From NCBI RefSeq assembly GCF_014205015.1, contig NZ_JACHMO010000001.1, forward strand, positions 3,968,001 through 4,032,000: a stretch of DNA of 64,000 nt, written 5' to 3'. The notes below the pieces were generated by a model that was not told the origin of the DNA, searched no databases, and saw nothing but the letters and a program-made list of their open reading frames with translations. Both the position numbers and the translations under genes were made by a program. Below, one piece after another: positions 59,001 to 64,000 of this stretch (the first letter of the stretch is position 1; each line of letters begins with the position of its first letter). The stretch is from Saccharothrix ecbatanensis (lineage in GTDB: Bacteria > Actinomycetota > Actinomycetes > Mycobacteriales > Pseudonocardiaceae).

Positions 59001-62000
59001 TGACGTAGGCCGGGTGGTCCCGCCTCAGCGGCCTGGTCCGGTCCTCATCGGCCGGGTCGGTGTCCGGCAAGCCCTTGGCCTGCTGGACCCGCAGCCGCGG
59101 AATGCCGGAGTCCGGCACCGTCGTCGTGCTCACGAGCAGCGCCGGGGCCGAGTCGGCGAGCATGAACGCGATCCGGTCGGCCGGGTAGGCCGGGTCGACC
59201 GGCACGTACGCCGCGCCTGCCTTGAGCACCGCGAGCAGCGTGACCACCAGGTCGACGGAGCGGTCCATCACGACCGCGACGAACTGCTCCGGACCCACAC
59301 CGCGGGCGATCATGGCGTGCGCCAGCCGGTTCGCCCGTGCGTTGAGTTCCGCGTAGGTCAGCTCGGTGTCGCCGGAGACCAGCGCGACCGCGGCCGGGGT
59401 GCGTGCGGCCTGTGCCTGGAACAGGTCGGCGACCGAAGCATCCTGTTCCGGCACAACAGGCCCCTGCCGGCCGGACGCGGGCTTCTGCACGGCGAGGCCC
59501 AGATCGCGGACGGTGGTGTCCGGGGTCTCCGTGAACGCGTCCAGGAGCGTGATCATCTGCTCGCCGATCCAGTTCACGGTGGCGTCGTCGACGAGGTCGG
59601 GCTGGTGGTACCAGTTCAGCGCCATCCGTTGCCCGTCGTGCATCACCACCACACCGAGCGGGTAGTGGTTGTCACCCCGGGTGTCGACATCTGACAGCGT
59701 GAGGGCGCCGGAGAGCTGTGCGGGCTCGGCGGTCGGGAAGTTCTCGAAGACCACGGCGGTGTCGAACAACGGGGTGTGCCCGGCGGCCCGCTGGATGTCC
59801 GACAGGCCGAGGTGGTGGTGTGCGATCAAGTCGGCACGCCCGCCTTGCGCCCTGCGGAAGATCTCCAGCAGGGTGTCGTCCAGGTCGAACCGGATGCGGA
59901 CCGGGACGGTGTTGGTGAACAGACCGACCATGGTCTCGACGCCCGGCAACTCCGGCGGCCGGCCGGAAACGGTCTCACCGAACACCACGTCCCTGCTGCC
60001 GGTGAAGTCACCGAGCAGCAGACCCCAAGCGCCTTGCACGACCGAGTTGACGGTCAGCCCGTGCTTGCGCGCCTGGGCATTGAGGTGCGTCGTCAGCTGG
60101 TCGGGCACCTCCAGCACGACGCGGCCCGGTGGCAACGCCTTGCGGTCCGCGGTGCCCGGCGCCACCAAGGCCGGTCCGGGCAGGCCGTCGAGCGCCTGAC
60201 GCCACGCCGAGACCGACGCGTCCCGGTCCTGGCGGGCCAGCCAGGTGAGGTAGTCGCGATAGGGTGTGACCTCGGCCAAAGCGGAGTCGTCGCCATGGGA
60301 GCGGTACAGCTCGAACAGCTCCGCCGCGAGAACCTGCAGCGACCAGCCGTCCAGCAGCAGGTGGTGCGCGCCGACCATGAGCCGGTGCGCGCGGTCACCG
60401 AGGCGCACCAGCGTGAACCGCAGCAACGGCGGGTTCGTCAGGGTGAACCGCGTCGTGCGTTCCGCCGCCAGGAGCCGGTCGAGCTCCTGCCGCCGATCGC
60501 GTGCGGTCCAGCCGCTCAGGTCGATCTCCCGCCACGGCAACTCGGCCTCGGCCGGAATCACCTGGACCGGCCGGCCGTCCTCGGTGTACCGGAACGCGGC
60601 GCGCAGGTTGTCGTGCCGGCGCAACAACGCTTCGGCCGCCGCTCGCAGAGCGCGCACGTCCAGGTCACCGTGCAGCTCCATCGCCGCCCTGGCGATGTAG
60701 ACGTCCTCTGTGGACTGCTCGTACTCGGCGTGGAACAGCAGGCCTTCCTGCAGCGGTGACAGCGGCAACAGGTCGACCAGCCGCGGCCCGCCGGTCGTCA
60801 GCCGGTCGATCTCGTTCTGGGACAGGGAGACCAAGGGCAGGTCGGACGGCGTGAGCGCGGTGCCGCCATCGGCCTCGGCCACCAGGGTTGTCAAGGCGTC
60901 GAACCAGGCCTGGGCCACCTGCCGCACGTCCTGCTCGGCCATCAGGCCCGCCGGCCAGGACCAGGTCGCGACCAGGCCCGTGCCGTCGGTGAAGGAGTTG
61001 ACGACGAGCGAGTGCGGCAGCGGTGTGTCCGGATGCGCACCGCCGCCGATGCCCTCCTCGGTCGCGTTGTCCAGGCGACCGAGGTAGTTGAACGCGATCT
61101 GCGGCTCGGCGAACTTGGCCAGCGCCAGGGCGGTGCGGGCGTTGAGGTAGCGCAGCATCCCGTAGCCGATCCCGTTGTCCGGGGTCGCCCGCAACTGCTC
61201 CTTGACCGCCTTCACCGCGTCGATCAGCGTGCCCTGACCGGGGTCGAGCCGCACCGGGTAGCGGCTGGTGAACCAGCCCACCGTGGTCGAGAGGTCCATG
61301 CCCGGCTCGATCTGTTCGCGGCCGTGCGCTTCCAGGGCCACCAGAACCGCCGGTGAGCTGTCCGGGCCACGACGGTGCCAGCCGCCGACGGCCACGGCCA
61401 GCGCCGCCAGGAGGACGTCGTTGACCCCGGCACGAAGCGCCGCGGGCACCTGGCCGAGCAGCGGTTCGGTGACGGCCGCGGGCAGCCTGAGGGTCAGCTC
61501 CGCGAGCGAGCCCACCTTGTCCTGGCCCGGATCCAGCGGACGATCGGTCAGCAGCGGGTCGTCGGTGCCGAGGATCTCCTTCCACACCGGCAGTTCCCGC
61601 ATCCGCTTCGGCTCACCGGCCGAGACGGTCAGTTGCTGGGACCAGCGCCGGAACGAGGTGCCCACCGGCTCGAGCTCGACCTGGCCCCCGGTGGCCGCCG
61701 CCGCGAGCGCGGCGGCGAACTGCGGGAGCAGGATCCGCCACGAGACACCGTCGACCGCGAGGTGGTGGATCACCAGCAGCAACCGCCCAGGCCGGTCGCC
61801 CGCGTCGAACCAGACCGCGCGGACCATCTTCCCGGCGTACGGGTCGAGGCCTGCCCTGGCCACTTCGAAATGCTCCGCGGCCACGGCTTCGACCTGCTCG
61901 TCGGAGTCTCCCGAAACGTCCACACGGGACAGACAGCTCGCCGCGGTGACAGCACCGCGGTGCGCCACCTCCAGTGTCCACTCCTCGATCTCGGGCAGCA

Positions 62001-64000
62001 CGCCCAGCCGCAGCCGGAGCGCGTCGTGGTGGTCGAGGAACTTTTGCAGCACCGCGGCGATCCGCTGCTCGTCCAGACCGGCCGGGACGTCCACCGGCAT
62101 CGCCTGGTTGAACTGCGCGACCGGGCCGCCGAGATCCTTGAGCCAGTGCGTGATCGGCGTCAGTGGCAGGCCGCCGACACCGTCGTCCGACGGCGGGGCG
62201 GCGGGGGCGTTCTCCGTCGAAGTGGCGACCGCGGCCAGCGCCTCGACCGTCGGGTGGGTGAAGACGTCACGCGGGCTGAACCTGAGGCCCGCCTTGCGTG
62301 CCCGGCTGACCAGCTGGATCGTGATGATGCTGTCGCCGCCGAGCTCGAAGAACCCGTCGTCGATGCTCACCGCGCCGATTCCCCGGGAGGACAGGCCGAG
62401 GACGTCGGCGAAGATCTCGCACAGCAGCCGTTCGCGTTCGTCGCGCGGGGCACGACCGCTCGACGCCTCGAACCGCGGCTCGGGCAGCGCCTTGCGGTCG
62501 AGCTTGCCGTGCCGGGTCAACGGCAGCTCGTCGAGCTTCACGAACAGCGCGGGCACCATGTAGTCGGGCAGCAGTCCGGCCAGGTACGGCTTCAGTTCGG
62601 CGGGATCGGCCGGACCGGCCAGGTAGGCCACCAGCCGCTTGACGCCCAAGCCGTCCTCGTGGACGAGCACAGCCGCCTGGGTCACGTCGGCCCGCCGGGC
62701 CAACACGGCCTCGATCTCGCCGGGCTCGATCCGGAAACCCCGGATCTTGACCTGGTCGTCGGTCCGGCCGACGTACTCGAGGGTCCCGTCAGCGCGCCAC
62801 CGCACGACGTCACCCGTGCGGTACATCCGCTCGCCCTTGGCCCCGAAGGGGTTGGCGACGAACCGCTCGGCGGTCAGGCCGGCCCGCTGGTGATACCCGC
62901 GGGCAAGGCCGGCACCGGCCACGTAGAGCTCACCGGGCACGCCCTGGACGACCGGGCGCAGCGCCTTGTCCAGCACGTAGGTGCGGGTGTCACGCACCGG
63001 TCGGCCGATCGGCACGCCCGTGCCCGGCACGAGCGGATCGCTCATCGTGGCCGCGACCGTGGATTCGGTGGGGCCGTACGCGTTCACCATGCGACGGCCC
63101 GGCGCCCAGCGTTCGACCAGTTCCGCCGTGCACGCCTCGCCACCGACCACCAGCGATGTGAAGTCCGGCAGGGACGTGGTCGGAACGCTCGCCAGCGCGG
63201 CCGGCGGGATCAGGGCGTGGCTCACCCGCCGGTCCGCGAGCACCTCCGCGAGGACCTCGCCGGCCAGGATCTCCGGACCGGGCACGATGATCGCCGCGCC
63301 GGACAGCAGCGCCATGCACAGCTCCAGCACCGACGCGTCGAAACTGGGCGAGGAGAACTGGAGCACGCGGCTGCCGGGCGTGACCGCGAACCGGTCGATC
63401 TCGGTGGCGGCGAAGCTCGCGATCCCGTGGTGCGTCACGACGACGCCCTTGGGCACACCGGTCGAGCCGGAGGTGTAGATCAGGTAAGCGGGGCTGTGCG
63501 GCGAGATCGCCGGGGTCGCGGACGCCGCCGGAGACTCCCGGCCGACCAGGTCGGACACATCGTGCACTGCCATGCCGTGGACGTGCGGGACCGAGCCGGA
63601 CCGCTCCGGAGTGGTCAGCACGACCCTGGGACGCGCGTCGGACAGCATGAAGGCGATCCGGTCGGCGGGGTAGTCCGGGTCGATCGGCAGGTACGCGGCG
63701 CCTGTCTTCATCACACCGACCGACGCCACCACCGACTCCACCGACCGGCCGAGCATCTGCGCGACCACGTCCTCACGCCCGACGCCCATGGCCGTCAGGT
63801 GCCGCGCCAGCCGGTCGGTCCGTTCGTCCAGCTCGGCATAGGTGAGGGACACCTCGTCCGACTCGACGGCCACGGCGTCCGGCGTCGCGGCCACCTGCCG
63901 CGCGAACAGCTCCGGGAAGGTGGCGGGGGCGGAGTGCGGGGTTTCGTTCCAGACCGTCAGCACCTGGTGGCGCTCCGCCGGGGAGAGCACCTCGACCCGG
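49957..64000 (-). CDS. NRPS, internal subunit (partial): [C]-A-T-E | C-A(Asp)-T | C-A-T-E | C-T-E
   Basis: At least 4680 residues, open through the right edge; the first visible residues ([12 protein letters not shown]) are the end of a C domain. Residues counted from position 63990. Module 1: A (code D-A-L-L-V-G-A-V-A, possibly aromatic/hydrophobic), T (~553), E (HHLAVDG). Module 2 (~1074-2100): DCL-type C, A with D-L-T-K-L-G-V-V-N, an Asp-type code, T with GGHS (~2045). Module 3 (~2107-3640): LCL C, A with D-P-A-Q-V-G-V-V-C (unassigned, the same kind as module c of the next subunit), T (~3104), E. Module 4 (~3647-4677): C-T-E with no A domain. No thioesterase. The stop TGA shares its A with the ATG of the next NRPS, so both are made together and act in this order. 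Confidence 0.95.
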   Translation of the reverse strand, partial: RVEVLSPAERHQVLTVWNETPHSAPATFPELFARQVAATPDAVAVESDEVSLTYAELDERTDRLARHLTAMGVGREDVVAQMLGRSVESVVASVGVMKTGAAYLPIDPDYPADRIAFMLSDARPRVVLTTPERSGSVPHVHGMAVHDVSDLVGRESPAASATPAISPHSPAYLIYTSGSTGVPKGVVVTHHGIASFAATEIDRFAVTPGSRVLQFSSPSFDASVLELCMALLSGAAIIVPGPEILAGEVLAEVLADRRVSHALIPPAALASVPTTSLPDFTSLVVGGEACTAELVERWAPGRRMVNAYGPTESTVAATMSDPLVPGTGVPIGRPVRDTRTYVLDKALRPVVQGVPGELYVAGAGLARGYHQRAGLTAERFVANPFGAKGERMYRTGDVVRWRADGTLEYVGRTDDQVKIRGFRIEPGEIEAVLARRADVTQAAVLVHEDGLGVKRLVAYLAGPADPAELKPYLAGLLPDYMVPALFVKLDELPLTRHGKLDRKALPEPRFEASSGRAPRDERERLLCEIFADVLGLSSRGIGAVSIDDGFFELGGDSIITIQLVSRARKAGLRFSPRDVFTHPTVEALAAVATSTENAPAAPPSDDGVGGLPLTPITHWLKDLGGPVAQFNQAMPVDVPAGLDEQRIAAVLQKFLDHHDALRLRLGVLPEIEEWTLEVAHRGAVTAASCLSRVDVSGDSDEQVEAVAAEHFEVARAGLDPYAGKMVRAVWFDAGDRPGRLLLVIHHLAVDGVSWRILLPQFAAALAAAATGGQVELEPVGTSFRRWSQQLTVSAGEPKRMRELPVWKEILGTDDPLLTDRPLDPGQDKVGSLAELTLRLPAAVTEPLLGQVPAALRAGVNDVLLAALAVAVGGWHRRGPDSSPAVLVALEAHGREQIEPGMDLSTTVGWFTSRYPVRLDPGQGTLIDAVKAVKEQLRATPDNGIGYGMLRYLNARTALALAKFAEPQIAFNYLGRLDNATEEGIGGGAHPDTPLPHSLVVNSFTDGTGLVATWSWPAGLMAEQDVRQVAQAWFDALTTLVAEADGGTALTPSDLPLVSLSQNEIDRLTTGGPRLVDLLPLSPLQEGLLFHAEYEQSTEDVYIARAAMELHGDLDVRALRAAAEALLRRHDNLRAAFRYTEDGRPVQVIPAEAELPWREIDLSGWTARDRRQELDRLLAAERTTRFTLTNPPLLRFTLVRLGDRAHRLMVGAHHLLLDGWSLQVLAAELFELYRSHGDDSALAEVTPYRDYLTWLARQDRDASVSAWRQALDGLPGPALVAPGTADRKALPPGRVVLEVPDQLTTHLNAQARKHGLTVNSVVQGAWGLLLGDFTGSRDVVFGETVSGRPPELPGVETMVGLFTNTVPVRIRFDLDDTLLEIFRRAQGGRADLIAHHHLGLSDIQRAAGHTPLFDTAVVFENFPTAEPAQLSGALTLSDVDTRGDNHYPLGVVVMHDGQRMALNWYHQPDLVDDATVNWIGEQMITLLDAFTETPDTTVRDLGLAVQKPASGRQGPVVPEQDASVADLFQAQAARTPAAVALVSGDTELTYAELNARANRLAHAMIARGVGPEQFVAVVMDRSVDLVVTLLAVLKAGAAYVPVDPAYPADRIAFMLADSAPALLVSTTTVPDSGIPRLRVQQAKGLPDTDPADEDRTRPLRRDHPAYVIYTSGSTGRPKGVVVTHRSVVDYLTWTSRAYPGATGTALVHSPVSFDLTVTALFTPLVVGGTVLLAELAENVGVSARLNGTPCAFMKATPSHLPLLDALPNEFSPVTELLLGGEALLGEALTPWRDKHPDATVWNVYGPTEATVNCTEYRIEPGAPVPSGPVPIGRPQGNVRAYVLDAALCPVALDVTGELYIAGPCLARGYFGRHALTAERFVADPFGPPGERMYRTGDLARWTADGDLVFAGRADDQVKLRGYRIELGEIGAVLAGHHQVATQAVIVRDDQLVAYLVPADGQRVDVPVIRAHAASALPEYMVPDAFVVLESLPLTTNGKLDRAALPAPDRTVGDSVARPLTPQEEILCVLFAEVLGLSEVGPDDDFFTLGGHSLNAIRLISRVRTVFAQSVDVRAVFDAPTPAAFARRIAAGGAWARRPALRAMDRPAEIPLSFAQRRLWYLNTLTGPNGTYNVPIGIAMSGTLDVTALRAALADVVARHESLRTTFPDTDGRPRQHVHRPSRVDVEVVRVDVAGLDEALTAAGARGFDLAAELPLRATLFEVAGTTATEHVLLLNVHHIATDGWSNAPLARDLSVAYTARVSGRAPEFTPLTAQYADYTLWLRELLGAEDDPDSLASRQLDFWEAALAGLPEEPALPVGRPRPQRVGDRGDSVDIEIDASLHARLVQLARDNQVSLFMVVQAALATTLTGLGAGTDIPIGTAVAGRGDQALDEVIGFFVNTLVLRTDTSGDPAFTELLARVRETDLAAYANQDVPFDRLVDMFRAFRGFSPLFQVFLAFQNNTAPELRLPGLTVRPASVDLPVAKVDLGVELSDERGPDGDPAGLTGRVSYRTDLFDRGTVEMITRRLVSVLDSVTADPSAPISRIDGRSGAIPQEWNDTARPVAPSTFPALFEEQVRRVPGRTAVVPDGLPAASLTYEQLNERANQWAHVLIARGARPERLVAVAVARSVDWLAVTLGVLKAGATYLPVDPGHPAERIALLIADSRPALVLTTAAAADQVRQAGVPEPFVIDSDEVRAEAAAAPVTDPLDARRAQPLSPAHPAYVIYTSGSTGRPKGVVVTHAGIASMAGAHAENLVVNEESRVLQAVSPSFDPSIADLAMTLLTGATLVLPSGHHQPVGEELAAIIERNEVTHVQLTAGVVATLPAKPLPTLRTLVAGGEPCLPEKVAQWSAGRRMINVYGPSETTVCATMSEPLSGEVHPPIGRPAWNTRVYVLDAALRPVAAGVEGELYVAGVGLARGYLDRAALTAERFVANPFGPPGSRLYRTGDVVRWNATGALEFVGRADEQVKVRGFRIELGEIEAVLAGHPKVDQVAVGTHEDQNGHRQLAAYVVSGAVRPPKPSGLREYLVKRLPDYLVPATFTVLGELPLNANGKVDRAALPAPVAEAARGGRAPRDEKEKLLAQLVGELLGVASVNIDDGFFELGGDSIISIQLVSRARKAGLAFTAEDVLRHRTVAALAAAATWAGAGSAAPAVSDAGIGEIPLTPVMHWMRERGGPIDHFSQETLLRLPAGCDEQRLTAALQILLDHHDTLRLKLTRRIGNHVWSLESLPRADVRAADLLTTVDVRGLTGEALITVLHEHEKAAQERLSPENGAVLQAVYFDGGAAAHRLLLVMHHLAVDGVSTRILVPDLREAYEAVTAGREPSLQPVVTSFKQWAEGLVAESSRPERIDELTVWTDILGAGDPPLSAQPLNPARDLTRTVRQIEQTLPVASTEPLLARIPALFNTGVNEVLLATLAIAVQRWRDSRGLGGGSSVLIEAEGHGRQAIGGADLSHTVGWFTAAYPVRLDTGADGDLGSAVKLVKEQLAAIPDKGIGFGLLRHLNPQTVPVLARFAGPQVLFNYLGRLEASEEPEIGDWAVIGTELVHQADHPDTPIAHPIGLKLSNLDHVDGLRLQGHWTWPEALFTEDEMLGLTRIWEQVTEELIAHAEQDGVGGWSPSDFPLVRLSQQEVDALAAAHPGLVDVLPVAPLQEGLVFHALYNDKGVDVYTLQLGLDLAGDVDLTALRAAVQALTQRYENLRTGFAHDGLTHPVQFLPAAVRVPWSELDLRDAPPGELERVLAEARAERFDLAKPPLLRCLVLQLGEAEYRLVLTLHHVLLDGWSTPALVDDLMRLYESGGDDSALPVPPPYRRYLTWLTEQDREASEEVWRGELAGLTEPTLLAPVNPDREPRLPEKLTTDLPADLAAGITELAADCGVTVNTVMQTAWALLLSRLTGREDVVFGASVSGRPPEVEDIERMVGLFINTIPVRVAFDAAGSVAETIRGLGERQAALMAHQHLRLVDLQRLTGLGELFDTLLAFQNFPVASDTFDEPKAEDEGVRAVDLHTSDATHYTLTLDAWQAGAGMGYRIGYQPGMFTGSEIERVAAGLRRILAAIVAEPERPVGQVADDELAALWTTLRPELEQRVGAARQQPEPSGPAGDLKAREEILTGLFAEVLGVDEVGLDDDFFELGGDSIVSIQLSSRARKVGLVFTLRDVFVSRTVRELARTAADEQDTNIQERPEDAVGEFPLTPIMLDLIERDGAATRDNLANLLQVPAGIDEVTLARTLQAVVDHHDMLRARLRHDPDNGTGLSVWRMEITPKGSIDAARLITKVDISDVSADDLMTVVVEQQRIAQAELSPENGRMVRAVWFDGGTRRRGRLMLVLHHLVVDGMSLRVLGEDLRSAWAAVSAGDEVALEPVGTSFRRWSRQLSLLAAKQDRVAEFDMWRSVLGTPDPVLADRRVDPTRDVVGSARQIRLVLPAEVTEPLLGRVPAAFNTGVDDVLLTALAMAIGDWRRARGRGDGTALLVGLEGHGRQDVVEGVDVARTVGWFSSAYPVAVDPGTGDVGVALKSVKEQLRAIPDKGIGYGLLRYLNPETAPVLQSFAQPQVGFNYLGRFDATEEVARTEDWATPPEAKETVGGGSDPGKPMTYALSVNALAQDRAGSPQLMTVWSWPGTLFDEEDVRSVAELWFRRLETIVTEAGPGGVTPSDLSLLTLSQDEIDEFESDLA

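Noticed and set aside
51946..59694. 2582-codon open frame on the plus strand
   Set aside because: Antisense shadow of the internal NRPS, same composition bias, no recognisable domain.
12043..64000. Vancomycin/teicoplanin-type glycopeptide cluster
   Set aside because: The aminosugar genes fit, but there is no X domain, no OxyA-C P450 set, no halogenase and no Hpg/Dpg genes, and the A-domain codes are not of the Hpg/Dpg type.
1..64000. tRNA genes, rRNA genes and CRISPR arrays
   Set aside because: No cloverleaf-like segments, rRNA sequence or regularly spaced repeats noticed by eye; a tRNAscan-SE or CRISPR finder run would settle it.

Overview
The window is high-GC actinobacterial DNA. The vancosamine-type deoxysugar genes, the very large NRPS genes and the XRE/ImmA-IrrE/MAB_1171c gene set point to a Pseudonocardiales-like genus (Amycolatopsis, Kibdelosporangium, Saccharothrix or Lentzea type); this placement is inference. 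The right four fifths (about 12.0-64.0 kb) is most of a glycosylated nonribosomal peptide cluster, cut by the right edge of the window. The left 12 kb is flanking chromosome.

Left flank (1-12.0 kb): a carbohydrate-uptake locus (partial ABC sugar-binding lipoprotein, GH13 alpha-glucosidase, divergent LacI-family repressor); a lincosamide-nucleotidyltransferase-like gene; a TetR gene divergent from a DUF2867-like gene with two well-formed operators; a protein with a PD-(D/E)xK nuclease-like motif; an IS5-type transposase remnant; an alpha/beta hydrolase plus SCP2-like pair; and an operon of XRE regulator, alpha/beta hydrolase, ImmA/IrrE-like metallopeptidase and MAB_1171c-like membrane protein.

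Peptide cluster (12.0-64 kb): three NRPS genes lie on the minus strand. The 2465-aa protein at 12.0-19.4 kb looks like the starter (C - degenerate A - T - C - A(Asn) - T - E). The partial protein at the right edge reads [C] - A-T-E | C-A(Asp)-T | C-A-T-E | C-T-E. The next one, translationally coupled to it, reads C-T-E | C-A-T-E | C-A-T | C-A-T-TE and releases the product. At least ten modules are visible. Two adjacent modules, one on each side of the gene junction, have no adenylation domain, and the first module's A domain is degenerate, so at least three carrier domains should be charged in trans by an enzyme not in this window.

Between the NRPS blocks are tailoring genes. A three-gene operon plus a divergent reductase builds a 3-amino-3-C-methyl-2,3,6-trideoxyhexose (aminotransferase, 2,3-dehydratase, C-methyltransferase, 4-ketoreductase); no 5-epimerase and no dTDP-glucose-forming enzymes are visible. 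There are also a GT1-type glycosyltransferase, two SyrP/TauD-like non-heme iron hydroxylases (fitting beta-hydroxylation of the Asn/Asp residues), a cytochrome P450, an OafA-type membrane acyltransferase, a membrane protein with two CxxC pairs, an SRPBCC-like protein and a LAL-type LuxR activator. Three promoters in the sugar/regulator region carry a similar AGGGGkTG box overlapping the -35. Expected product: an acyl-capped, glycosylated peptide with D-residues, Asn/Asp and several unassigned residues. I could not match it to a known compound.
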